A stretch of 64,000 nt of DNA from contig NZ_QAAD01000006.1 of assembly GCF_003046625.1 (NCBI RefSeq), forward strand, positions 62,001 through 126,000, given 5' to 3'. This document shows positions 31,318 to 39,899 of this stretch, in pieces. The notes beneath the pieces were generated by a model. That model worked only from the letters and a program-made list of their open reading frames with translations, did not search any database and was not told the DNA's origin. The position numbers and the translations under genes are program-made. The DNA comes from Mangrovibacterium marinum. Lineage in GTDB: Bacteria > Bacteroidota > Bacteroidia > Bacteroidales > Prolixibacteraceae. Position 1 is the stretch's first letter; every line of letters starts with the position of its first letter.

Positions 31318-33756
31318 TTATTGCCGGATAATTTTTTGACTGAAGCGCTCGCCGTTTTCGAAATCCAGCACCAGAAAATAAAAGCCCGGTGTTAGCATGG
31401 ACAGATCAAGTTTCTCGGTCAGCTGTTGGCTTTGCCCGTCAAATATCCCCGATTGAATTTGCTGGCCCGAAGTGGTTTGAAGCTGATAGCGGATTTTTCC
31501 GGGAGCTGTTGCCAGGTTGGCCTCGATGAAAAGCTTACTTTTTACCGGGTTTGGGTAGAAGCTGAAGGTCCCGGATGAGGCGAGCATTGTTTCCGAGGCT
31601 GTTTTGGGATCCTGGATCACTAAATCGTCGATCACCCAGCCCCAGCCGTTTACAAAGGGATCGGAATAGAGTCGGAACCGAATATAGACAGTTTGTCCGG
31701 CGCTGAAGTTGCCGTTTTCAGTGAGGTTGATCTCGTGGGGGAGCAGCAAATCGGATCGCCCAACGGTGGAACTCTCGTAAGCTGAAAGCCATGGGCTGTT
31801 CTGGCCCGCATCATAACCATCAGTCAGCGGCAGCCAGTTTGTCGTTCCATCCAGCGAGCCTTCCACGATCACATAATCCCAAAAATTGTCGCTGCCATAA
31901 ACGGCGCCGTCATCGCCCGGTTCAACCAAAACCACTTCATTAAAATTCATTTTGCCATTTTCTTCTAAAATGATGGGGTGTTTCAGCGTGCAGCTGAGGT
32001 TATAAGACTCATCGTTGGCGTTGGGGCTTGGGTAGGGGTGCGGACTATTCAGGCTTCCGTTTTCGAAGCCTAACTCGGTCCCGATATAAAAATCAGTCGA
32101 GATGAAATCGCGGCTTGTGTTGTTAAAATCATTGCTATAGGTTGTCAGCGGAGCGTAATATCCTTCCACCGAAATGGTATAATATCCGTCGGCGGGAGAG
32201 CTGGTTGTGTTCGACTGCGATGAACTATCGGTTGCGATCAATCGGTAGCGGATTGAATCGCCATCAACCAGGTCCGAAAAGCTCAAATTGGTTTCATAGC
32301 TATCGCCGTCGGAATTGAGCGACAGGGTTTGGAAGGCCTCCTTATTTGCCGCATATTCCAGTTCGACATCCGACACAGCAATGTTGTCGCTCACCACAGC
32401 TGTTATGGCTGCCGTTTGGTTGTTTTCGAGCATGATTTTCACCGGATCGTGAGCGATAACCGGGGCCTGCTGGTCGGGACCCACATGGACATCGAAGTAG
32501 CTCTGCGGCGCATCTGCGGGAAGCCTGAACCTGCGGCCTTCGATATTTTGTGCTGTAAGGTAGTACTGAAATGTGGCGGCTTCGGTGACTGGTATTTCTG
32601 CTGAAAACAAATCGTTTGCCTGGAGCCAGGTCATGCTCAGGCTGTCAGCCGTCGAAAAATCAGCATCGGTATAAATCAGTTGCACCGAAGTGGAATCCAG
32701 CCCCTTGTCACTTACAATTGCGGCAGTTACCTCCAGCGGTGCTGAAAGCTCTTCGGTATCAGTCAGCTCCTGGTGGCTGATGGTGGTGTTAATCCAGCCT
32801 GTTTCCTCGAGCATCGTCAGTGCAATGCCGGGATCGTGTATGGCTTCCCCCTTGCCAATTGCCGGTGTCATCAAGGCATTTTCGTTATTGTAGCTCAACT
32901 CATTCAGATGATATAAACTCGATCCTTCGTCGTACGAAAGCGGCGCATACAGGCGGGGGTATGAACCGTTGAGCTTGGTTTTTGACCATTCGCCAGCGAA
33001 GTCGAGGTAGCCGGATTCGAACTCGGCCATCAACTCGGCAGAATAATTGGCAAAGATATTTTCGTCGGTAAGTTTTTGGCCATCCAGATTGATCATGAAA
33101 TCGTCGAAAATGGCGGGGTGGTCAGTAGTCCAACTGTAAGCGCCGATGCCGTCGGAGGGTTCGTAGCACATTCCGTTGAATCCCAGCCCATGGGCGATCT
33201 CGTGCATCACAGTAGTCACAAAATCGTATTTGTCGTCCGGGGTTTGGCCATCGGTACCGAAATACCAGTTGGCATTGTTGCTGTTGAACTGAGCGATAAT
33301 GTCGGGATCGTCGCTGCTGTTCAGCTCTTTGCCGGCTATTTTTTCTGCCAGGGCGATGGGGTAGAAGTGGTTGGCCAAGGCGGCGCTGTCGAAATTTTCC
33401 AGGTGATCGGAGGCCGTGCAGCTGCCCAGCACGTTCGATGCCAGGGGGCTCCAGTTGGCATGGATATGGATGGTAATCGGAGAACTAATCAACTGCTCCC
33501 AAAGGCTTACGGCATAGGCAAAAGCAGCTTGTGCTTCTTCCGAAAAACCCGAATAACTTACCTCGATGGTTGCAGTTTGTATGGCCGCTGATTTTAACCG
33601 GCTTTTCACCCGCGAGGGAACGTACACCCGGTTTACTTTGGCCGATGCGTAACAAAGAGGAATATGCTTGTGTTTGCTGCGGTGCTTGTTTTCAGCATGT
33701 CCTTGTTGCGGAGCCAAAAGAAACAGGATGATGATGAATGAAAAGATCAGTTTCAT
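31318..33756 (-). CDS. T9SS-exported HExxH protein, probable metallopeptidase
   Basis: An 812-residue secreted protein. The signal peptide covers ~1-21 (LIFSFIIILFLLAPQQGHA). The N-terminal ~330 residues carry the zinc-protease motif in TTVMHEIAHGLGFNG near residue 190. The two histidines and the glutamate are there, but position 11 of the motif is Gly, not the His/Asp of classical metzincins, so the third zinc ligand must come from elsewhere. Central beta-sandwich parts include SDNIAVSDVELEYAANKE, Ig-like. A domain with WGWVIDDLVIQDPK follows. The last ~75 residues are a type A T9SS sorting domain (FSFYPNPVKSKLFIEA, LSMLTPGFYFLVLDFENG), so the protein passes the outer membrane and is surface-attached or released. 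The substrate is unknown. It is divergent from the GH32-like gene. Confidence 0.85.
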   Translation of the reverse strand: MKLIFSFIIILFLLAPQQGHAENKHRSKHKHIPLCYASAKVNRVYVPSRVKSRLKSAAIQTATIEVSYSGFSEEAQAAFAYAVSLWEQLISSPITIHIHANWSPLASNVLGSCTASDHLENFDSAALANHFYPIALAEKIAGKELNSSDDPDIIAQFNSNNANWYFGTDGQTPDDKYDFVTTVMHEIAHGLGFNGMCYEPSDGIGAYSWTTDHPAIFDDFMINLDGQKLTDENIFANYSAELMAEFESGYLDFAGEWSKTKLNGSYPRLYAPLSYDEGSSLYHLNELSYNNENALMTPAIGKGEAIHDPGIALTMLEETGWINTTISHQELTDTEELSAPLEVTAAIVSDKGLDSTSVQLIYTDADFSTADSLSMTWLQANDLFSAEIPVTEAATFQYYLTAQNIEGRRFRLPADAPQSYFDVHVGPDQQAPVIAHDPVKIMLENNQTAAITAVVSDNIAVSDVELEYAANKEAFQTLSLNSDGDSYETNLSFSDLVDGDSIRYRLIATDSSSQSNTTSSPADGYYTISVEGYYAPLTTYSNDFNNTSRDFISTDFYIGTELGFENGSLNSPHPYPSPNANDESYNLSCTLKHPIILEENGKMNFNEVVLVEPGDDGAVYGSDNFWDYVIVEGSLDGTTNWLPLTDGYDAGQNSPWLSAYESSTVGRSDLLLPHEINLTENGNFSAGQTVYIRFRLYSDPFVNGWGWVIDDLVIQDPKTASETMLASSGTFSFYPNPVKSKLFIEANLATAPGKIRYQLQTTSGQQIQSGIFDGQSQQLTEKLDLSMLTPGFYFLVLDFENGERFSQKIIRQ

Positions 33757-33842
33757 ATCGGAACGGATGTCTTGATGATTGTGATTTACAAATTATGTAA
33801 CAAATTTTTGTTTATTTTGCTCATAAAACTGAAAAATCAGTC

Positions 33843-35306
33843 ATGATAAAAACAATTACTACTATTGTGCTTTGTTGTTTCCTTGCCGGTTTTGTTTTTG
33901 GGCAAGATGAAGAAACGAATTTTTCACAAGTTTATCGACCTCAATATCATTTTACTTCACCACAAAATTGGATTGGAAGTCCTTCGGGGGTGATTTATTC
34001 GGAAAAGGATAGTTTGTATCATCTTTTTTATGAGCAGAGCACGGTTGACGTTACGCCTGTTTATTTGAATATGGGACATGCCGTGAGCCCCGATTTGGTG
34101 CACTGGAACTGTCTGCCCGTAGCCCTTGAGCCGGACGACAATACCCGTGATTTGTACAAATGTACCATTCGCGCCGGAAGTGTTCTGGTTGATCACCAAA
34201 ACAGACTGGGTAAGCAATTGGGTGATCAGCCAAGTTGGTTGATGTTTTACACTAGCGTTGAATGTGGTATTCGGCTGGCTTACAGTACCGATGCCGGCAA
34301 GAACTGGGTTAAATATGGTGGCAACCCGCTGATTCCGTTTAAAGCCGATGAAAACGCCCGGTCGCCCAAAGTTTTCTGGTACGATGCCGGCCAATGCTAT
34401 GTGATGGTGCTGGCCCGTAATCCGGAGAGTTCGGATATTCCGGAAGGAATTTCATTTTATACTTCCGGGAATTTAATCGACTGGACTTACCAGAGCCACT
34501 ATATTGGCCCCAAAGGAAGTCCGGATATGTTCCAATTGCCGGTCAATAATCATCTTGATGAAACCTATTGGGTTGTAACCGACTCGCTTGGCTCGTATAT
34601 GGTCGGGCAGTTCGATGGAAAGCGTTTTAAGCCGGAAACAGAGCTGTTGTCGGGTGTTTCCGGGACTTTCAGGGGAGCAAAAACGTTTGCCGTAGCAGAC
34701 GAGAAGGGCACATCCAGGGTGTTGCAACTGGCTTCGATTGGTGATGCACAACAACCCGATATGCCTTTTGCCGGTCAATTGTCGATTCCGGTAGAGTTGA
34801 AGCTGCGCACTTATCCCGAGGGCATACGCCTGGTGAAACAACCTATTGAAGCACTGGAGCAACTACAGCGCAAAGTAATTTCGATAACGGATAAGAATAT
34901 CATCCCCGGCTTGAATAAAAACCCCATTAAACGGATTAAAGGAGATTGCTTTAGATTGAAAGGAACCTTTGGGTTGAAGTCGGTTAGCAGTTTCGGCTTT
35001 GTAATCCGGGTTGGAAAAACCGGCGAAGGAACCGAAATTCGCTACGATGCCACCCGTCAGCAATTGTTCTGTTTGGGAGCGACTGCTTCGTTGCCTCCCG
35101 AAGATGGTAAAATTAAGCTCGATATTTGGGTGGATCGTTCGTCGGTTGAAATATTTGCCAATGATGGTAAGGTGGTGATGTCGAGTGTTTTCACTCCGGT
35201 TATCGATGCCGAAGACTGTGTCCTTTACAATACCGGAGGTGAACTCTATATCGAGAATCTCGAGATCTATCCGCTCGAGTCGGTTTATGGGGAAGGGAAA
35301 AAGTAG
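33843..35306 (+). CDS. GH32-family protein with degenerate active site (probable pseudoenzyme)
   Basis: A 487-residue exported protein with full GH32 architecture: signal peptide ~1-20, a five-bladed propeller, and a C-terminal beta-sandwich (about 340-480, KLDIWVDRSSVEIFANDGK). Family landmarks are plain: YRPQYHFTSPQNW, MGHAVSPDLVHW, LAYSTDAGKNWVKYGGNPLI, FYTSGNLIDWTY. Yet all three catalytic carboxylates are replaced. The nucleophile motif WMNDPNG reads WIGSPSG (Ser46), the RDP motif reads RSP (Ser174), and the ECPD motif reads GSPD (Gly225, the acid/base position). The reading frame is intact and the rest is conserved, so loss of hydrolysis with retained binding is more likely than decay. 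It might bind fructan or sucrose-like sugars or have a changed mechanism. No transporter or SusCD pair is next to it. Confidence 0.85.
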   Translation: MIKTITTIVLCCFLAGFVFGQDEETNFSQVYRPQYHFTSPQNWIGSPSGVIYSEKDSLYHLFYEQSTVDVTPVYLNMGHAVSPDLVHWNCLPVALEPDDNTRDLYKCTIRAGSVLVDHQNRLGKQLGDQPSWLMFYTSVECGIRLAYSTDAGKNWVKYGGNPLIPFKADENARSPKVFWYDAGQCYVMVLARNPESSDIPEGISFYTSGNLIDWTYQSHYIGPKGSPDMFQLPVNNHLDETYWVVTDSLGSYMVGQFDGKRFKPETELLSGVSGTFRGAKTFAVADEKGTSRVLQLASIGDAQQPDMPFAGQLSIPVELKLRTYPEGIRLVKQPIEALEQLQRKVISITDKNIIPGLNKNPIKRIKGDCFRLKGTFGLKSVSSFGFVIRVGKTGEGTEIRYDATRQQLFCLGATASLPPEDGKIKLDIWVDRSSVEIFANDGKVVMSSVFTPVIDAEDCVLYNTGGELYIENLEIYPLESVYGEGKK

Positions 35307-35570
35307 ATCTGGGGCAACAGCATTCTTCATATCCGGCTTGTGTGCACAAACATGAATGTTGCAGGCCATCGGGAGATGTCGGTGCTCAGCTTGTAGCAAG
35401 CAATCGGAGGGGGCTATTTTGCCGTGGCACTGCCCGGAATGGCCAACATTTTGCGTTCTGCTGTTGTTGCAGTTAAGAACTACGCCGTAAACATGCGGCC
35501 GTATATTTTAGAATAGTTCGTTTGGTACTTATAAGTGACTGGTGTTCAGTGTTTTGCTTGTTTGTTGCGC

Positions 35571-35645
35571 GATTCGTCAAAGCACTCTAAATTAAGGTAT
35601 TACAAAAGTCTGATAATCGGGCATCTGAAAATCTAACGACCTCTT
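35571..35645 (-). repeat. dispersed intergenic repeat R1, copy B
   Basis: Read on the minus strand it contains TCGTTAGATTTTCAG, then TTTTGTAATACC and TTTAGAGTG, matching copies A and C. It lies in the 427-base gap between the GH32-like gene and rnr, immediately before a terminator. The first ~260 bases of that gap show nothing I recognise. Confidence 0.75.
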
Positions 35646-35653
35646 GTTTTAGG

Positions 35654-35683
35654 GAGGAGGCAAATATTTGCGCTCCTCTTTTT
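35654..35683 (+). terminator. terminator upstream of rnr
   Basis: GAGGAG pairs with CTCCTC, with an inner palindrome CAAATATTTG, followed by TTTTTAT. It is the first strong hairpin after the GH32-like gene, ~350 bases from its stop. It lies ~50 bases before the rnr start, so it could also act as a leader element. Confidence 0.6.
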
Positions 35684-35733
35684 ATCCCATCCAAAAAGTT
35701 TTAACTTCAATCTCGAATATTCAACTTCACATT

Positions 35734-37878
35734 ATGAAGAAAAAAAAGAAAAAACGATCAGGATCACAGACGTTTAACAAGCGAAATTTGAAAAATGCAA
35801 TCCTGACGATTTTTTACGATAATCCTCAAAAATCCTATAATTACAAGCAGCTGGCGGGCGAACTGGGCGTGAAAGATCCCGAGATCAGGCGCCTGGTCAG
35901 TGTGGTGCTCGACGAGCTGGCCGAGGATAACACCGTTGAACAAGTGTTCCGTGGCAAATACAAGGTAAAATCCCGTGGCGGCCAGGTTTGCGGGCATGTT
36001 GAGCTTCAGCCTCAAGGCTTCGGCCTGATTATCTCGGATGAGATAGATCAACCGGTGTTGGTTTCGCAGCGTAACCTGAACCATGCAATGGAAGGCGACA
36101 AAGTGCGTGTAATGGTGTATGCGCGTCGCAAAAAGCACCAGCTCGAGGGTGAGGTGGTCGAAATTATTGAGCGAGCCAAAACCACCTTTGTTGGTACCAT
36201 CGAACGGTCGCGCAACTTTGCATTTTTGATCCCGGTCGGGAAAGTTGGCTTCGACCTGTTTATCCCGAACGAAAAGCTAAACGGCGCTGTTGGCGGACAG
36301 AAAGCAGTAGCACGGATTACAGAGTGGCCGGCACGGGCCAAAAACCCCTTTGGCGAAGTGATTGAGGTGCTTGGTAACGCGGGTGAGAACGAAACCGAGA
36401 TGCACGCTATTTTGGCCGAGTACGATTTGCCATTGCGCTTCCCGGAAAATGTACTGAAAGCAGCCGAGCGTATTCCGATGGAGATTCCGCAGGACGAAAT
36501 TGATAAACGCCGCGATATGCGCGATGTTACGACTTTCACCATTGACCCGGCCGATGCGAAAGATTTTGATGATGCACTTTCAATTCGGCAGTTGAAGGAC
36601 GGTGTTTGGGAAGTTGGTGTTCATATTGCCGATGTGAGCCATTATGTGAAACCCAACACCATTATCGATGAGGAAGCTTATTCGCGGGCAACTTCGGTTT
36701 ATTTGGTCGACCGGGTGGTACCTATGTTGCCCGAGAAGTTGTCGAACGGGGTTTGCTCATTGCGACCTGAAGAAGATAAGCTGTGTTTTTCGGCTGTATT
36801 TAAGTTGAACGAAGAGGGCGAAGTGCTGAAAGAGTGGTTTGGCCGAACCGTGATTCACTCGAACCGGCGGTTTACCTACGAAGAGGCACAGGAGATTATT
36901 GAAACCGGCGAGGGAGAGCTGAAAGAAGAAGTATTACGGCTGAATAGCCTGGCGGTTAAGCTTCGCAATAAACGGTTTAAAGAAGGTTCACTGGCCTTCG
37001 ACCGCATCGAAGTGAAGTTTGAAATTGATGAGGACGGCAAACCGCTCTCCGTATTTTTTAAGGAATCGAAGGATAGTAATAAGCTGATTGAAGAGTTTAT
37101 GCTGCTGGCTAACAAACGAGTGGCCGAGTCGATCGGGAAAACAAAGGGAGGAAAACAAGCCAAGACTTTTGTGTACCGTATTCACGATAAACCCGATCCG
37201 GAGAAACTGGAAAACTTCAACCATTTTATCAAGAAATTTGGTTACGATATTCAAACGACCTCGGCCAAGACTATTTCAAATTCGATGAACTCGTTGATGG
37301 AGCAGGTGAAGGGCCGAAGCGAACAGAATGTGGTGGAGACGCTGGCAATCCGGTCGATGGCCAAAGCCGAATATTCGACCCGTAACATTGGGCACTACGG
37401 ACTTGGTTTTGAATACTACAGTCACTTTACATCGCCAATTCGCCGTTATCCCGATGTGATGGTGCATCGCCTGCTGGAGCGCTATCTGGATGGCGGACGT
37501 TCGGCCAATGCACAGAAATTTGAAGATTATTGCAAGCACTCGTCCGAGATGGAAAGTCGGGCTGCCAATGCCGAACGCAGCTCGATCAAATACAAGCAGG
37601 TTGAGTTTATGAAGGACAAGATCGGTGAGGTTTTCCCCGGGGTTATTTCGGGAGTTACCGATTGGGGCCTCTATGTGGAGCTGGAGAACAAATGCGAAGG
37701 AATGGTGCCGATGCGCGAATTGGACGACGATTTTTACGTTTTTGATGAGAAGAACTATTGTTTGGTTGGCAACCACAGTAAGCGGACCTACCAGCTGGGC
37801 GAGTCGGTGAGGGTCGAAATTATGCGCGCCGACTTGACGAAAAAACAACTTGATTTTAAGTTGGTTGCCGATAGTTGA
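35734..37878 (+). CDS. rnr: ribonuclease R
   Basis: A 714-residue 3'-5' exoribonuclease of the RNB family that degrades structured RNA. It opens with a lysine-rich tail (MKKKKKKRSGSQTF) and a winged-helix region (SYNYKQLAGELGVKDPEIRRL). Cold-shock domains cover ~65-225. The catalytic RNB domain begins near 250 with the metal-binding aspartates in TFTIDPADAKDFDDALSIR. A C-terminal S1 domain follows (GVISGVTDWGLYVELENKCEGMV). The ATG at 35734 is chosen; an upstream TTG at 35668 lies inside the terminator hairpin. All domains of the E. coli enzyme are present except its longer lysine-rich C-terminal tail. Confidence 0.95.
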   Translation: MKKKKKKRSGSQTFNKRNLKNAILTIFYDNPQKSYNYKQLAGELGVKDPEIRRLVSVVLDELAEDNTVEQVFRGKYKVKSRGGQVCGHVELQPQGFGLIISDEIDQPVLVSQRNLNHAMEGDKVRVMVYARRKKHQLEGEVVEIIERAKTTFVGTIERSRNFAFLIPVGKVGFDLFIPNEKLNGAVGGQKAVARITEWPARAKNPFGEVIEVLGNAGENETEMHAILAEYDLPLRFPENVLKAAERIPMEIPQDEIDKRRDMRDVTTFTIDPADAKDFDDALSIRQLKDGVWEVGVHIADVSHYVKPNTIIDEEAYSRATSVYLVDRVVPMLPEKLSNGVCSLRPEEDKLCFSAVFKLNEEGEVLKEWFGRTVIHSNRRFTYEEAQEIIETGEGELKEEVLRLNSLAVKLRNKRFKEGSLAFDRIEVKFEIDEDGKPLSVFFKESKDSNKLIEEFMLLANKRVAESIGKTKGGKQAKTFVYRIHDKPDPEKLENFNHFIKKFGYDIQTTSAKTISNSMNSLMEQVKGRSEQNVVETLAIRSMAKAEYSTRNIGHYGLGFEYYSHFTSPIRRYPDVMVHRLLERYLDGGRSANAQKFEDYCKHSSEMESRAANAERSSIKYKQVEFMKDKIGEVFPGVISGVTDWGLYVELENKCEGMVPMRELDDDFYVFDEKNYCLVGNHSKRTYQLGESVRVEIMRADLTKKQLDFKLVADS

Positions 37879-37965
37879 TTTTTGTCAATTGATTTTTGGT
37901 ATAATTTATTCGAAAAAATCAGCTATCTTTATCCGCCTTAAAATCAAATTAATTAATACCTCTTT

Positions 37966-38574
37966 ATGGTTATGAGTTCCGACACTGGTGTGAATAAAAA
38001 GGATGCCAATCGCGAGAATATTCTGAAGATTGCACAGGAAATCTTCAGTAAATACGGTTATAAGAAAACAACTTTAGACGATATTGCCAATGCCGTGCGG
38101 AAGGGCAAAAGCTCGCTGTATTATTATTTCAGCAGTAAGGAAGATTTGTTTCAGGCCGTGATTCTGAAGGAAGTTGAAATTCTGAAACGTGAGCTCGAGA
38201 AAGTAATTCTGCGCAATACGGATCCTGTTGAAAAATTGCGCGATTATATTTTAACCAAGCTAAACACCTATCGGGGATTGGCCAATTTTTACCATGCGCT
38301 CGAGAACGATGTTACCGCTATCGAGTTTATCGATAATATCAAGAATAAGTACAATCAGGAAGAAATTCGGATGATTAAACGCATTTTGATTGAAGGGGTG
38401 CGTAAGAACGCTTTTGACGTTAAAGATTTCACCTTGGTAGCTATTGGGATTACTACGGCCATTAAAGGGCTCGAGATGCCGCTGTCGGCAGGCGACTATG
38501 GCACGGTAAACCTGGAAACCGGCGTGGATAACATCCTGAAGATCCTTTGCTACGGCATTATGAAGCGCAATTAG
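37966..38574 (+). CDS. TetR/AcrR-family transcriptional regulator
   Basis: A 202-residue helical repressor. The DNA-binding part is near 14-60: NRENILKIAQEIFSKYGYKKTTLDDIANAVRKGKSSLYYYF, cut by family rules into three helices ending in the diagnostic YYYFSSKEDLF. The rest is a ligand-binding helical bundle with a hydrophobic pocket segment (LANFYHALENDVTAIEFID). It stands alone, 88 bases after rnr, and the next gene converges on it, so its target is not evident. The ligand cannot be predicted; members of this family in Bacteroidota often control fatty-acid or efflux genes. Confidence 0.92.
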   Translation: MVMSSDTGVNKKDANRENILKIAQEIFSKYGYKKTTLDDIANAVRKGKSSLYYYFSSKEDLFQAVILKEVEILKRELEKVILRNTDPVEKLRDYILTKLNTYRGLANFYHALENDVTAIEFIDNIKNKYNQEEIRMIKRILIEGVRKNAFDVKDFTLVAIGITTAIKGLEMPLSAGDYGTVNLETGVDNILKILCYGIMKRN

Positions 38575-38625
38575 TTTCGTGGAAAAAATGACAGTTTAGC
38601 CCGCGAGGGGCGGCTCACAAAATAG

Positions 38626-38656
38626 AAAAGAGGAACATTGCTGCTCCTCTTTTTTC
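38626..38656. terminator. bidirectional terminator between the tetR-type gene and the MORN-repeat gene
   Basis: AAAAGAGGA pairs with TCCTCTTTT. T runs follow on the plus strand and a shorter run on the minus strand, serving both convergent genes. Confidence 0.8.
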
Positions 38657-38677
38657 GTTTTCAAACCAGCGTGCTGG

Positions 38678-39136
38678 TTAGAATGTTCGTTCGCTAAGAA
38701 TTTCGCCGTTGGGCTTGTACTTTTTCCAGTTCCCCGATTTTTGCCCGTCAACATAGTTCATCTCGTAGATCAGGTTGCCGGCATCGTCCCAAATTTTCCA
38801 TTCGCCGTCTTTTTTGCCATTCTTGTAATTCGCCAGTCCCACCTGTACCTTGTTTTTATTGTAAGTGATCCAGGTACCGTCCATTTCATTTTTGCTGTAA
38901 TGGCGAATTTCATTTAGCTCGCCGTTTTCGAAATAGGTGCGCATTTCGCCGTCTTTTTTGCCGTTTTTCAGGTACAGGCTGAACTGCGTATGACCGTTTT
39001 CGTAAGTGCCAATATAGCTGCCCGTATAGGGTTTCGAATCGAAATAATAGATGCCTTCTTTTTCAACAATTTCCTGCGCGTTGGCTCCCAGCGCAACGAA
39101 GAAAATGAACCCCATCAATAAGAATATCTTTTTCAT
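38678..39136 (-). CDS. exported MORN-repeat (YwqK-like) protein
   Basis: A 152-residue exported protein. A signal peptide covers ~1-20 (IFLLMGFIFFVALGANAQ). Five to six MORN_2-type repeats follow, each of the form YENGxxxxxxxYKNGKKDGEW: examples are YLKNGKKDGEMRTYFENGEL and YKNGKKDGEWKIWDDAGN. Such YwqK-like beta-hairpin proteins are abundant in Bacteroidota. They are of unknown biochemical role and are often periplasmic or surface-exposed. The gene stands alone between the tetR-type gene and the small CarboxypepD protein. The repeat assignment is clear, the function is not. Confidence 0.85.
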   Translation of the reverse strand: MKKIFLLMGFIFFVALGANAQEIVEKEGIYYFDSKPYTGSYIGTYENGHTQFSLYLKNGKKDGEMRTYFENGELNEIRHYSKNEMDGTWITYNKNKVQVGLANYKNGKKDGEWKIWDDAGNLIYEMNYVDGQKSGNWKKYKPNGEILSERTF

Positions 39137-39281
39137 AGCTGTATCCTCCTGTTAATTGGTTTGTATTTCAATGTTAAGCCAAAGTTAAGTGGCGTATAAA
39201 ATATTAAAGAACAATTACGATTAAATTTCATAAGCTGCCGGAAAATTTAATCCCTTATGTAAAGTCGTATTGAGGCGACAT

Positions 39282-39312
39282 AAAAAAGCCGCCTCTGCTC
39301 TCAGAAGCGGCT
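39282..39312 (-). terminator. terminator of the small CarboxypepD gene
   Basis: On the minus strand AGCCGCTTCTG pairs with CAGAGGCGGCT (one wobble) around AGAG and is followed by six T. It lies 35 bases after the stop at 39347. Confidence 0.87.
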
Positions 39313-39346
39313 GCAATCTTAAGTATATATATAAACCGTACAAAAA

Positions 39347-39700
39347 CTAGTTTGTAGATTTCAAGCTAATCTCAATTTGTTTGTTCGAAGGGCTAACCGT
39401 AATGTTTTGCAGGCTTTTGTTTTGGTATGAAACATAGCTTGCAGAAACGTTGTAGGTTCCCGGTTTCACGTTTTCGAATGTATAGTTACCGTCAAAATCG
39501 GTGTAGGCTACCTGTGTGGTGCCTTCCAGCTTCACTTTTACACCGACTAATGCTTCGTTGGTGTTTTGGTCGATTACTGAACCGCTGAGCATGATCGTTG
39601 CGTTCACATTTACTTCAGCAGTTTGCTTGTCGTTTTTTTCCGAGGCCATTGCAAAACTAACTGCAAAAACCATCATTAGGCTTAAAACTAAATTCTTCAT
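39347..39700 (-). CDS. small exported CarboxypepD_reg-like single-domain protein
   Basis: A 117-residue exported protein made of a signal peptide (~1-19, LVLSLMMVFAVSFAMA) and one carboxypeptidase regulatory-like beta-sandwich: MLSGSVIDQNTNEALVGVKV, AYTDFDGNYTFENVKPGTY, SASYVSYQNKSL, ITVSPSNKQIEISL. This domain normally sits at the N-terminus of SusC-type receptors; here it stands alone with its own terminator. The ATG at 39700 is preferred to one at 39739 because the signal peptide starts there. It may be a secreted adhesin-like or scaffold domain. No partner is evident, although the TonB receptor at 39900 lies next to it in the same direction. Confidence 0.85.
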   Translation of the reverse strand: MKNLVLSLMMVFAVSFAMASEKNDKQTAEVNVNATIMLSGSVIDQNTNEALVGVKVKLEGTTQVAYTDFDGNYTFENVKPGTYNVSASYVSYQNKSLQNITVSPSNKQIEISLKSTN

Positions 39701-39814
39701 CTTCTTTAACTTTAGGTAGTTCAAATGTAGTTGCCGCACATTACCGGCCCGTTACAGCTGAATTAAAAATAGATTAAACGTGAGATTGCTCGGCGGAGGC
39801 TTAGGAATACAAGA

Positions 39815-39848
39815 AACCCCGGAATCTGCGAGGAGATTACCGGGGCTT
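39815..39848 (-). terminator. terminator after the TonB receptor gene
   Basis: CCCCGG and CCGGGG, with inner AATCT/AGATT pairing and one bulged base, form a strong hairpin 52 bases after the receptor stop. The T run on the minus strand is short (TTTC). Confidence 0.65.
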
Positions 39849-39899
39849 GGGCTACATGCGAGTAACTTCTGTTACTAAAAAAGCCTTTATACTAAAGTG

